Below, piece by piece: positions 54,233 through 63,012 of a DNA stretch of 64,000 bases. Origin of the DNA: an uncultured Lachnospiraceae bacterium (lineage in GTDB: Bacteria > Bacillota > Clostridia > Lachnospirales > Lachnospiraceae); contig CAJUTQ010000074.1 of assembly GCA_910589265.1 (NCBI GenBank), positions 1 to 64,000 on the forward strand. Reading direction: 5' to 3'. Positions within the stretch are counted from its first letter, which is position 1, and each line of letters opens with the position of its first letter. A program made the translations under genes and the position numbers. The notes beneath the pieces are model-generated. The model ran no database searches, was not told where the DNA came from, and worked only from the letters and a program-made list of their open reading frames with translations.

Positions 54233-54487
54233 ATTGTGTTCCTCCTTAAGTAATTTGATAAAAATACACTTAAATCGTGATGGATTATGGAAAGTACATC
54301 AACCAAAGAATGCTTTATTCATAAGGATTTTTATCGCCAACTTTGCATAATGTGTAGCTTTTCATAACCGACACCTTCCTTCAGATTCCACCTCACGATG
54401 GGTGCCTTGGTATCGGCTGTATCCTTCCCACTATTAGGGCGGATTTAGGACTTTCACCCACTAGATACGTGCGCCACAAGGCATACA

Positions 54488-54525
54488 ACAAAAGGCCAAT
54501 ATTCTATGAAATGAGAACATTGGCT
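54488..54525 (-). terminator. Intrinsic terminator after the nucleotide-sugar dehydrogenase
   Basis: GCCAAT-G-TTCT and AGAA-T-ATTGGC form the stem, followed on the minus strand by CTTTTGTTGT. The 5' end of intron B begins about 15 bp further on. Confidence 0.7.
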
Positions 54526-54612
54526 ATAAAAGCTTTTCTATCTTTACAAAAGCAACAAAAAGAACAGATAAGTCTACAAAACAACTATATTGACAAGAAA
54601 ACACTAAATGTA

Positions 54613-55941
54613 TTACAGTCTCCAGTACCAATAACCTTTTTCTATTACTTCTTTTTTATTCATAATACTTTTTATATCAATAATCACCTTTTGGCTTGTA
54701 TCCATCGTTTCACAAAACATTTTGTCAAACTCTTCTAATTTCATTGAAACAAATTCACGATGGGCTACAGCAATAACAATACAATCTGCCTCCTTCACCT
54801 CTGTGATTTCTTTTAAATTATAACCATATTCTCTTTTTACTTCTTCCTTATCTGCCAAAGGATCTACAATCACTGGATATATCCCATATTCATTCACTAA
54901 ATAATCTATAATTTCCATCCCTTTTGAATTTCTAACATCTGGGCAGTCCTCCTTAAAAGTTACCCCCAGAAAAACAATATTTGCCTCTTTTACTTTCTTA
55001 TTTGTCAAAACAAGTTGCTTAATAATAGACTCAGCAATAAAAATAGGCATATCGTCATTAATTCTTCTGCCTGAAGAAATTATTTGTGAATGGTACCCTA
55101 ATTTTTCTGCCTCATAGACAAAATAATAGGGATCTACGCCAATACAATGTCCCCCCACTAATCCTGGATAAAATCCTAATGCATTCCACTTTGTGTTCAT
55201 TGCTTCTATTACTTCTTTTGTATCAATACCCATCTTATCAAACGCCATTGCCAATTCATTAATAAATGCAATATTAATATCTCTTTGGCTATTTTCTACA
55301 ACTTTAGCTGCCTCAGCCACCTTGATGCTACCTGCCTTGTGAACGCCAACTTTAACAACTAGTTCATATAGTTTTGCAATTTCTTCCAAAACTTCCTCAT
55401 CCATCCCTGATACAATTTTTGTTATATTATCCAAACGATGTACCTTATCCCCAGGGTTAATTCTCTCTGGAGAATATCCTACTTTAAAGTCTGCCCCACA
55501 TTTTAATCCAGACTCTTCCTCTAAAATAGGGACACAAATATTTTCTGTTACTCCTGGATAAACAGTAGATTCATATACAACAATTGATCCTTTTGTTAAG
55601 TTTCTGCCCAAAAGTTTACTAGCTTCTTCTACAGGCTTTAAATCTGGGGTCTTGTCTTGATTTATAGGGGTTGGTACTGCTACTATAAAAAACTTTGCCT
55701 CCTTAAGTTTCAAAGGATCTGATGTAAATAGCAGATTTGTTTCTCTTATAGCCTCATTTCCTACTTCTTTTGTAGGATCAATTCCTTTCTTATACAAATT
55801 TATTTTTTCTTCATTTAAATCAAACCCTATTGTATCTATTTCTTTGGCAAAAGCAACAGCAATAGGCATTCCCACATATCCAAGCCCAATTACTGCCAGT
55901 TTTTCTTTTTTATTGAATAATTGCTCATATAAAGAACTCAT
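54613..55941 (-). CDS. UDP-N-acetylhexosamine 6-dehydrogenase (TviB/WbpA-like)
   Basis: 442 aa. It oxidises the C6 alcohol of a UDP-sugar to a uronic acid with two NAD. VIGLGYVGMP is the NAD site, ESTVYPG and GYSPERINPGD the middle motifs, and LVGGHCIGVDPYY holds the catalytic Cys266. The ERINPGD and IGVDPYYF forms are those of UDP-GlcNAc/GalNAc/ManNAc dehydrogenases (TviB, WbpA, WecC) rather than UDP-glucose dehydrogenase, but the sugar is not certain. ATG 55941 has AAAGGAG at 7 bp and an own promoter. Its product is a natural substrate for the amidotransferase two genes upstream. Confidence 0.9.
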   Translation of the reverse strand: MSSLYEQLFNKKEKLAVIGLGYVGMPIAVAFAKEIDTIGFDLNEEKINLYKKGIDPTKEVGNEAIRETNLLFTSDPLKLKEAKFFIVAVPTPINQDKTPDLKPVEEASKLLGRNLTKGSIVVYESTVYPGVTENICVPILEEESGLKCGADFKVGYSPERINPGDKVHRLDNITKIVSGMDEEVLEEIAKLYELVVKVGVHKAGSIKVAEAAKVVENSQRDINIAFINELAMAFDKMGIDTKEVIEAMNTKWNALGFYPGLVGGHCIGVDPYYFVYEAEKLGYHSQIISSGRRINDDMPIFIAESIIKQLVLTNKKVKEANIVFLGVTFKEDCPDVRNSKGMEIIDYLVNEYGIYPVIVDPLADKEEVKREYGYNLKEITEVKEADCIVIAVAHREFVSMKLEEFDKMFCETMDTSQKVIIDIKSIMNKKEVIEKGYWYWRL

Positions 55942-55995
55942 TCATTATCTCCTTTGTGTTTAGTTCTACATATATAATATATATAAATTATTATA

Positions 55996-56024
55996 ATCAT
56001 ACCACAGTAATAGGAATTACTCAA
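55996..56024 (-). promoter_or_regulatory. Sigma-A promoter of the dehydrogenase gene
   Basis: TTGAGT (56019-56024) and TATGAT (55996-56001) on the minus strand, spacer 17 bp, about 55 bp upstream of the ATG. Confidence 0.7.
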
Positions 56025-56052
56025 TATAATTTCGTCATTCTGCTAATCTTAA

Positions 56053-58005
56053 CTACTTATGGATACAGTATACTGTCGGAGAATATGGAGCATCTATCTT
56101 TATTGTCTTTACTTTATCTGAAGTTATTAGAAATTGGTAAAATGCAGTTTTCTCTAACCCTGACGTTAAATCCTCATGGATAATGACTGCTCCAATATGT
56201 TTGCTTTTTACCAGTTGTTCTATTTCTTCTAAAGATTCTTCTGCAATTAATTCATATACATAAGCAGATGGTATTAATTTACCTGGATTCTTTAGATAAG
56301 TATTAATAGGTAAATAATTCGTTAATATTATTTCATTGTCACCTATATTATCTTCTCCCACCTTGGCAACTTGTCTCATTTGCGAAGCAATGTTTTCATG
56401 GGACTTTCTATCTTTAGGCCAATTAACATTTATTATAATGTTAGCACCAAGAAATAACATTATAACGCTTATATATACTATGGCCTTTCCTAATCTTTGA
56501 TTATAAATTGTTAAGAATAGACTGAAATAAGCAACTATCATTACAAGGGGAATAACATATAAATATATATTATATCGTTCATTTTGCACAAACCAATCTG
56601 AAAAATAATATCCTTTTATATCAAACACTCCTAATACTGGTAATAAATTAAATAATTCTACAATTGACAGTATAAAAAGCAACCTTTCTGTGTCCTTTAT
56701 TTTCCTTTTCCATAGTTTTATACATCCTTGCAAAAATGCATATAATGTAGCTATAAAACCTAAAATGATAACCATAGATAAAAAAAAGTTACCTATTCCT
56801 TCTTTAAAAAGAAATAAAGAATTCATTTTTTCCTGGAAATTAGAGTGTCCTAATGGCTGAGACTGGGAATAAAGAGGGGTTCCCTGTGTCAAAATACGCC
56901 TATAAAACCGAAAATATCCTGTCTCAAAATACATTATCACATTTCGTGTAAAACATACAGCAGCTCCTAAAAAGTAGAAAAATCCATATGTTAAGATTTT
57001 TTTTAATGGTACATGTAATATCAAAAGTAAAATAACTGCTGGTATCCCTGATATTCCCAGCATTAAAAAACCTAACCCATGACTCTGCCCAACAAAAAGA
57101 CTTGCCAAAAATAGCATTACATACTCTTCTATATTTCTTTCATCATTTAATGAAGTAGATGTTAGTCTCCTTTTTATGATAGACAAAAATATAATTAAAA
57201 ACATACTTATTGCTGTAATACGAAATCCCTCTCTATCTCCTCCTATATAAATACCATAAATTCTGTGGAAATAGAATAATGCACCAAAACTGACAGTTAA
57301 AACAAAACATGATTTTTTTATTATCAATGAAAGACCTATAAATGCTGCTGACATACTAATTAATGTCATAATCAAATATGATTTTATAACAGGTTGATTA
57401 CAAATTTCTATTGTCTTCTCTGGTATTTTCATAATGCCATGAGCTAAATAAGTAATCCAAAATACACCATGAGAATCCTGTTCTACTGTGTCTTCCTTTC
57501 CATCTTTCCACTTGTCTCTTGCATAAATACTCGGTTCCTCTGCATAATATTTTGCTTCAAGAACATATTGATTAATATCATAATTAACAAGAGGAGCATA
57601 ATAAAATTCTATAATATTAGCCACCAGTCTGCATAATAATATCACAGATAGTGCAGGCAAAATCCACCATTCTAAACTCTTTTGTTTTCTATGCTTCTTT
57701 TTTTGAATATTACTAATAAATTTTACAAAATGTGAAATAGTTCCTGAAAAAATTACCCAGAGGAATAATATACATAAAGGCATCCATCGAGAAATAATAT
57801 TTGGAGCATTTGGCAAAAGTATACCAACAAGACATACACACATAGAAATGTAAAAAGGAGTACTTGCCACTCCAAATAAAACTCTTATAGGCCAGTCTGC
57901 AAATAGTAACTTTTCGTTTCTATACATAAACACTGCCAGCAATCCTGCTGTCAAAAAAAGTTCCAACCAATTACCCATTCTAAAACCACGCCTTTCCTTT
58001 GTCAC
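56053..58005 (-). CDS. Multi-pass membrane protein, probable GT-C glycosyltransferase
   Basis: 650 aa with about 13 membrane helices (three near the N-terminus, then from about 120 to 510) and a soluble C-terminal domain (about 520-650). The loop after helix 4 (APLVNYDINQYVLEAKYYAEE) has the acidic residue and aromatic pattern of GT-C enzymes that act outside the membrane on lipid-linked sugars. No family is firmly assigned; a polymerase is the alternative. The GTG start at 58005 overlaps the amidotransferase stop; ATG 57978 is the other choice. The base composition is very AT-rich. Confidence 0.65.
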   Translation of the reverse strand: MTKERRGFRMGNWLELFLTAGLLAVFMYRNEKLLFADWPIRVLFGVASTPFYISMCVCLVGILLPNAPNIISRWMPLCILFLWVIFSGTISHFVKFISNIQKKKHRKQKSLEWWILPALSVILLCRLVANIIEFYYAPLVNYDINQYVLEAKYYAEEPSIYARDKWKDGKEDTVEQDSHGVFWITYLAHGIMKIPEKTIEICNQPVIKSYLIMTLISMSAAFIGLSLIIKKSCFVLTVSFGALFYFHRIYGIYIGGDREGFRITAISMFLIIFLSIIKRRLTSTSLNDERNIEEYVMLFLASLFVGQSHGLGFLMLGISGIPAVILLLILHVPLKKILTYGFFYFLGAAVCFTRNVIMYFETGYFRFYRRILTQGTPLYSQSQPLGHSNFQEKMNSLFLFKEGIGNFFLSMVIILGFIATLYAFLQGCIKLWKRKIKDTERLLFILSIVELFNLLPVLGVFDIKGYYFSDWFVQNERYNIYLYVIPLVMIVAYFSLFLTIYNQRLGKAIVYISVIMLFLGANIIINVNWPKDRKSHENIASQMRQVAKVGEDNIGDNEIILTNYLPINTYLKNPGKLIPSAYVYELIAEESLEEIEQLVKSKHIGAVIIHEDLTSGLEKTAFYQFLITSDKVKTIKIDAPYSPTVYCIHK

Positions 58006-59990
58006 ACTTTATATTGTTTTTTAATCTTATTAATAACCTTTAAGGCATCTTCCATTGGAACATGTATTGAATCAAAATACCATTTCATTGACTCAAACCG
58101 CGGTTCATTATCTTTGTAAATTAGCTCTAATCCCTCTTCCCTTGTGATCATTCCCTCTCTTATTTGGTTGCTCCTTAAAGTATCATTTTCTGTAAAACCG
58201 CAAACTGTATAATATATATAATTATAAAAGGGGGCTGTGCCATCTCCTATCCTCCATGTGGATTCTGTATCCTTAGCTTTTTCCCAATCATATTCTTCCG
58301 CCAATACTTGATTAATTACCTGTTCATCCCACGGAATGTAATGAAATAGCCTAAAATAGTGATGAGGAATTATATAGTAACTACAAGCAGCACCCAATGT
58401 ATCTATAAGAGAAGAATTTATATAATCTCTATTTCCAAAAAATTGAGTCACATAGTATTTTGCCATTTTTAATATATCCCTTATAGGTAACTGCTCTAGC
58501 TCCATATATATGTCTGATTTTAAAATTGATGGTTCAATGCCACAAAATCCTGATTTAAAATGAGTCTTTTCATAAGGATTGGAGGCTAGCAAAATATGAT
58601 CTAATTGATACTCTTTTTTTATTTTGTTTGCATAATAAAAATATTGCTTATCTCCAGCCATAAATAGTGGAATCATACCTAAATCAGGCTTTTTTAACCA
58701 TGCTTCTACATTTTTTTTAATATGGGAGCGTTTCTTACTAATATTTGCAGAAACAGGAATAAACTCTACTCCCAGCTTACTACACATTCTAGACTGATTT
58801 CTTCTGGCTAAGTCTGTAACCATTCCCCAATCATAGCTAAATGCTATTGGCTTTAAGCCAAGTTCTTTTACAAAATAATGAAGTCCATAACTACTATCTC
58901 TACCTCCGCTAAACGCAACAATAGAATCTGTTTTCCCCTTATAATGTTTCTTTAATCTCTCAGCCCATTGTCTTAATTTATCCTCGCCAATACATTGTTG
59001 GCGTTTATATGTTTTACAATAATTACAAACATTCTTATCATCAAACTGGATAAAAGGCATTGTCTCTGGCAGCAAACATTTTGTACATCTTTTTAATTTA
59101 CGAATTGGCTCTACATCCACATCATATATAGAATATCGTTGGGGATTATAATATGTCTTTTTTTGAATGTAATAACTATTTTCTAAATACTTATGAAAAT
59201 TTCTTTTTTTAACTTTAGCACGTTCATCCCAATTTATAAATTGAAATTCTTCTGGATAATACACTTTCATCTTTTTTAAATCAATAAAAATAGAATTCAT
59301 AACTTGATGAATTATCTGTCCTTCAAACTCTTTTTTCAAATTCCAGTTCTTATTTATTATTTTCTTTAATATCATTTTCTCAGATGCTGCAATAATTGTT
59401 TTTCCTTTTTTTCCTGCAACATAATATAAGGAACCATTATTCGTACATAATGCTGCAAATTCTATATCTGTAAATAATGTGATTGTAGAAGCCATCCCAT
59501 TTAACTCAGAATAAGCATGTTCTAGCGCCTTTTCTATTGTATATCCTTGTTGATATTTATCATTTAATAATTTTACAAATATTTCTGTATCTAATTCACT
59601 TTTCGCCTCCCAATCCTTATATTTTTCCCATAATTCTCTATCATTCACAATAATTCCATTATGGACTGTTGCTATGTTTCCGCATAAAATAGGCTGATTA
59701 TTTTCTGGCAAGTGCTGACAGCCATTCGTTACCAAACGTGAATGCCCAATGTAAACCTCATGATTACAATAATTATCAAGTAGCAGCTGTTTAAAAATAT
59801 TCTCTTTTAACAATTTTGAGGATGGTTTTGGCATCTTAATTGTTAACACCTTATTATCTGTCATTTTTGTGATGCCACTAGCTTCTTTTCCCCTTGACTG
59901 AGAAAGAATCATTAAATCACCTAAAATCCTTTTTTTCTCTTTTACTGTATACCATCCTCTTTCAGAAAAAAACCCCCAAATTCCGCACAT
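58002..59990 (-). CDS. Fusion of class II glutamine amidotransferase and WbpG-like N-acetyl-sugar amidotransferase
   Basis: 662 aa. Residues 2-240 are an Ntn glutamine amidotransferase: Cys2 nucleophile (MCGIWGFF), GHSRLVTNG and TVHNGIIVND as in GlmS, PurF and AsnB. Residues 295-662 are the PP-loop sugar amidotransferase: RCTKCLLPETMPFIQFD with VCNYC (cysteines 302, 305, 322, 325, probably zinc) and SGGRDSSYGLH (ATP site 361-367). WbpG normally receives ammonia from separate HisH/HisF-like partners; here the ammonia source is in the same chain. It probably converts a carboxylate or acetamido group of a UDP-uronic sugar to an amide or amidine. It is coupled to the GT-C gene. Confidence 0.82.
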   Translation of the reverse strand: MCGIWGFFSERGWYTVKEKKRILGDLMILSQSRGKEASGITKMTDNKVLTIKMPKPSSKLLKENIFKQLLLDNYCNHEVYIGHSRLVTNGCQHLPENNQPILCGNIATVHNGIIVNDRELWEKYKDWEAKSELDTEIFVKLLNDKYQQGYTIEKALEHAYSELNGMASTITLFTDIEFAALCTNNGSLYYVAGKKGKTIIAASEKMILKKIINKNWNLKKEFEGQIIHQVMNSIFIDLKKMKVYYPEEFQFINWDERAKVKKRNFHKYLENSYYIQKKTYYNPQRYSIYDVDVEPIRKLKRCTKCLLPETMPFIQFDDKNVCNYCKTYKRQQCIGEDKLRQWAERLKKHYKGKTDSIVAFSGGRDSSYGLHYFVKELGLKPIAFSYDWGMVTDLARRNQSRMCSKLGVEFIPVSANISKKRSHIKKNVEAWLKKPDLGMIPLFMAGDKQYFYYANKIKKEYQLDHILLASNPYEKTHFKSGFCGIEPSILKSDIYMELEQLPIRDILKMAKYYVTQFFGNRDYINSSLIDTLGAACSYYIIPHHYFRLFHYIPWDEQVINQVLAEEYDWEKAKDTESTWRIGDGTAPFYNYIYYTVCGFTENDTLRSNQIREGMITREEGLELIYKDNEPRFESMKWYFDSIHVPMEDALKVINKIKKQYKV

Positions 59991-60007
59991 GGCACTTTAT
60001 CCCCCTC

Positions 60008-61102
60008 TTATTTCTGCAATCTATCATTATCATACATATCAAACCACATAGCCAATCCAGTACAAAAAAGGCTTGCAATAAACATTACTACAAATCCTTG
60101 ATATGTTCCATCTGTGACCTTTGTACTTCGGAAGAATCTTGTAACTATATAAAAGAAAAAATAAAGACTCCCTCCAAAAGCTCCTGTCCCCATTAAATAA
60201 AAGAAAAATATTGGGTGGAAATCTTTAAAGCAATATTTTTTTATGATTCTTTTCCAAAATCCTAAATAGAGTAATAAACTTATCTTTGGAATTACTTTTA
60301 TGATGTTCATTTTTGATTGTTCACCCACATTGTATACAGGTTTAATTGCTATCTCTTTGATAGTACACTTTGCTATATTTAATTTAATTAACATATCATT
60401 CGGCATTCCATAGTTTTTATAAATATTATATATATCTATTCTATTTAAAGCCCTTAACGAAATAGCCGTATACCCTGTCTGTGTATCAGATATCCTCCAA
60501 TAACCTGAAGAAATTTTTGTCATAGCTGATAAAATTGAGTTTCCTACCCTCCTTGTTGTAGGTATTAATATGCGAGCAGCTTTATGTCCCAATCGGTTCC
60601 CTTTTACATAATCAATATCTTCATTTATAATAGGATAACAAATATCATATAATTCATCTGGATCCATTTGTGCATCCCCCGCCATAACAGCAGTACAAAA
60701 AACATTGTGATCCCTACACCATTTGTATCCTACAGAAATGCCCCCCCCCACTTTGGCATTCATCTCATTATTTATCAATACAATTCTATCTTTTAAATTA
60801 TCATTTACTATCTCATGCTTAATGTAATACTTGTCTTCTTCATCTAAAAGTTTATTTGCAATTATCTCTGCTTTATTAAAAAAATTTTCTTCCATTTCTC
60901 TATTTTTCCATGGAAGTTCCAAAACTTCATAAGTATCTTTTTTTATATACTCTTTTACTATTTCTTCCGTTTTATCTTTTGAGCAATCATTTACAACAAC
61001 AATTCTATCTACAAAATCAGGCATTGTTTTTATTACCACACCAATTAATGATTCTTCATTATATGCTGGAACTACTACTGCAACTATTTTTCCATCAAGC
61101 AT
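60008..61102 (-). CDS. GT2 glycosyltransferase with C-terminal membrane helices and a G9 tract
   Basis: 364 aa. VAVVVPAYNEESLI, VVNDCSKDKTEE and VMAGDAQMDPDEL (metal-binding) give a DPM1-like GT-A domain. DTQTGYTAISLRAL follows, then two to three membrane helices (about 280-355), as in polyprenyl-phosphate-sugar synthases. An extra 40-residue segment (about 72-112) is inserted before the KVGGGISVGY motif. That Gly-Gly-Gly is encoded by nine consecutive G residues (60741-60749), so slippage would switch the gene off. In this sequence the frame is on. Confidence 0.87.
   Translation of the reverse strand: MLDGKIVAVVVPAYNEESLIGVVIKTMPDFVDRIVVVNDCSKDKTEEIVKEYIKKDTYEVLELPWKNREMEENFFNKAEIIANKLLDEEDKYYIKHEIVNDNLKDRIVLINNEMNAKVGGGISVGYKWCRDHNVFCTAVMAGDAQMDPDELYDICYPIINEDIDYVKGNRLGHKAARILIPTTRRVGNSILSAMTKISSGYWRISDTQTGYTAISLRALNRIDIYNIYKNYGMPNDMLIKLNIAKCTIKEIAIKPVYNVGEQSKMNIIKVIPKISLLLYLGFWKRIIKKYCFKDFHPIFFFYLMGTGAFGGSLYFFFYIVTRFFRSTKVTDGTYQGFVVMFIASLFCTGLAMWFDMYDNDRLQK
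60741..60749 (-). repeat. Homopolymeric G9 tract inside a glycosyltransferase gene
   Basis: Nine C on the plus strand (nine G in the mRNA sense) at codons 118-121 of the GT2 gene. It is the longest G/C run I noticed in this AT-rich window. Confidence 0.9.
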
Positions 61103-61132
61103 ATATCTTTTCCTTTCTCCTACATTATTTTA

Positions 61133-62329
61133 CTATCCTTTATGACTATGCTTCCTCTTCAAACCTTTATATATTTTATGCAGCTTTGAATAAACATAAG
61201 GATTATAATCAGCAAGAAAGCACAATCTATAATATAATTTCTCAGCAAATGTTAAAGTTTTCTCATATTCTTTGACAATGCTTTTTAAGTCTTTATCATC
61301 ATCTCTTAATAGCTCCATTAACTTTTTTTTATAACTATGTGAAGATATTTCATGTTCTACTTTTCTATTTTCAACAGATTCTGCTTGTATCCTATTTCCC
61401 AAAGCCTTAACTATTCTTTCTCCTTTTTGATTAAATGTGCTAATCTGGGAAAGCCCCATCTTAAAATCATTTTTTTCTCCATAATCCATATAGCTCCATG
61501 CATCTTCTAAGCGGATATCTCCAAAGGATTTTGCTTTTAGATCGAGACATTCCAGACAATCTTTTCTCACTGCTCCATATGTGCTAAAGCATTTTCCAAA
61601 CAAGTCAAATTGTTTCTGCTTAAAGTAATGCTTTCCTGACTGAAATTTTATTTCTATTCCCCAATTTAGCCAGTCTCTTCTCTTCGATCTCATATTTATC
61701 CATGTAATATTACTCTTATTTTCCTCTTTTTGATATTCTATATACTTATTTAGTAAGTTGTATCCAGCGGGGCCAAAACATTTAAAGTCAACAAGTATTA
61801 AATTCTCATGGTTTGGATATGCCTTACGAATAGCCTGGATTTGACAGGGTGTCCCAAACACCAATACCTTTTTATATTTTAATATTTTTGAAAAAGCTTC
61901 CACTGTATAACTGGGGACATATTTTGAACCACATATTTGCTTTATTTTATTTTTATCTGAGATAACAATATGCTCTACTACTCCATTAGAATTCATAGCA
62001 GCTCCCATTACCACATATTCATTTTCTACTGCCCACTTCGCAATTGCCGTTGCAATTCCCCCTGAAGAGCTAACTTTTCTTATTCGCTCATCTCTATAAT
62101 ATCCAACATAAATATGTTGTGCAAAACGACCTTCAGTCTCATTTTCATTCTGATATTTTCTGCATACTTTGACACATTGTCCACAATGGATGCAGCTTCC
62201 TTTAACTACAGCCTCAAAATATCCATCCTTATCTAATTCCATGGAAATACACTTTTTAGGGCATACACATGCACATATTCCGCATCCAATACAATTCTTT
62301 AAAGACTCTTTTTCTATATTATTGATCAT
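61133..62329 (-). CDS. 4Fe-4S protein with coenzyme F420 hydrogenase beta-like domain
   Basis: 398 aa. Two ferredoxin-type clusters lie at the N-terminus (CIGCGICACVCP at 13-24, CIHCGQCVKVCR at about 46-57). The FrhB-type region follows (RKVSSSGGIATAI, VFGTPCQIQAIRKA, VDFKCFGP, DCLECLDLKAKSFGDIRLED). Such proteins occur in many glycan clusters, often beside pyruvyl transferases, and may reduce or dehydrogenate a sugar intermediate using flavin; their exact chemistry is not settled. It overlaps the methyltransferase gene by 4 bp. Confidence 0.83.
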   Translation of the reverse strand: MINNIEKESLKNCIGCGICACVCPKKCISMELDKDGYFEAVVKGSCIHCGQCVKVCRKYQNENETEGRFAQHIYVGYYRDERIRKVSSSGGIATAIAKWAVENEYVVMGAAMNSNGVVEHIVISDKNKIKQICGSKYVPSYTVEAFSKILKYKKVLVFGTPCQIQAIRKAYPNHENLILVDFKCFGPAGYNLLNKYIEYQKEENKSNITWINMRSKRRDWLNWGIEIKFQSGKHYFKQKQFDLFGKCFSTYGAVRKDCLECLDLKAKSFGDIRLEDAWSYMDYGEKNDFKMGLSQISTFNQKGERIVKALGNRIQAESVENRKVEHEISSHSYKKKLMELLRDDDKDLKSIVKEYEKTLTFAEKLYYRLCFLADYNPYVYSKLHKIYKGLKRKHSHKG

Positions 62330-62997
62330 TTAATAATAACTCCTTGGCATGTTGGCAATTCTATCAAACGTATTTTATGCTTCTTACAAAATTTATCTAC
62401 TGCTGCTTTCACTCCTTGACAAGAGGTTAGTCCATAATCTTCAATAAGAATAATTCCATCTTTGATGCAATATTTATAAGCAAATTTCAAAGCTTCATAT
62501 GTGCTATCATATAAATTTAAATGAATATGAATAAAACAAAAATAAGTATTTTCAGGCAATGTAGAAAATGACTTAGGTATAACACCCTGTATAAATTGAC
62601 ATAAAGGCTCATACTCCCTTAAATGTTCTTTTACCTTTTGAATTCCACCTGCAACGATATATTGTCCCTTTCTTTTTTCATTATCTTTTTTATACCCTGT
62701 ACTTTTATATGGAGTACCTTTAAAAGTATCCAATAGAAATAAAATCTTATGTTTCTTATTTTTTTTCATTCTGTCTGCTATAAGATACGCCGATGCTCCT
62801 TTATATACACCCATTTCTATGCATTCTCCATCTTTTTGTAAAGCATAGTCAAGAAACTGGATTAAAGTCCATGCCCTGTCTTTTGAAATTCTTGTATTTG
62901 CTTTAAGGAGCAGTTCCTCAAATTTCTTTCCATTCCATGGCTTTCTTACCTTCTTTTCGTGATCTTTTATTTTATAAAATTTTACCCAATTCATCAT
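62326..62997 (-). CDS. TylF/MycF-like methyltransferase with altered metal-site motif
   Basis: 223 aa. ECIEMGVYKGASAYLIAD and LLDTFKGTPY match the SAM-binding half of TylF/MycF sugar O-methyltransferases. IHIHLNLYDSTYEALKFA stands where the family has H-I-D-x-D-L-Y-x-S-T, so the two Asp are His and Asn. LIEDYG further on keeps its Asp. Loss of the Asp pair could change metal use or catalysis. It is coupled to the 4Fe-4S gene and lies 15 bp after the flippase-like gene. Confidence 0.78.
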   Translation of the reverse strand: MMNWVKFYKIKDHEKKVRKPWNGKKFEELLLKANTRISKDRAWTLIQFLDYALQKDGECIEMGVYKGASAYLIADRMKKNKKHKILFLLDTFKGTPYKSTGYKKDNEKRKGQYIVAGGIQKVKEHLREYEPLCQFIQGVIPKSFSTLPENTYFCFIHIHLNLYDSTYEALKFAYKYCIKDGIILIEDYGLTSCQGVKAAVDKFCKKHKIRLIELPTCQGVIIK

Positions 62998-63012
62998 ATC
63001 TTATTTCTTCTC

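Larger units (their letters stand above)
53098..54353 (-). mobile_element. Remnant of a tyrosine-recombinase transposon inserted in intron B
   Basis: It is bounded by TTATGCGAAG/CTTCGCATAA sequences at 53100-53119 and TTATGCAAAG near 54342, and lies inside a domain I loop of intron B, whose sequence continues on both sides. It encodes two consecutive tyrosine recombinases in the same direction, as in multi-recombinase transposons of the Tn554 kind; both are broken. There is no passenger gene. Confidence 0.65.
50185..54473 (-). mobile_element. Degenerate group II intron B carrying two nested insertions
   Basis: Read on the minus strand, the 5' part at 54473-54354 (GTGGCGCACG, GTGAAAGTCC, CCGCCC, GAGGTGGAATCTGAAGGAAG) is typical of domain I of clostridial group II introns. 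Domain I resumes at about 53097 (CTGACGTACAGAAATCA, GAGGTTGCAACACAAAC). A maturase gene follows (52720 to 52012), is interrupted by intron A, and ends at 50188. I find no domain V or VI for intron B beyond 50188, so its 3' end is missing and it should be unable to splice. It starts just after the terminator of the dehydrogenase gene at 54.6 kb. Confidence 0.75.
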
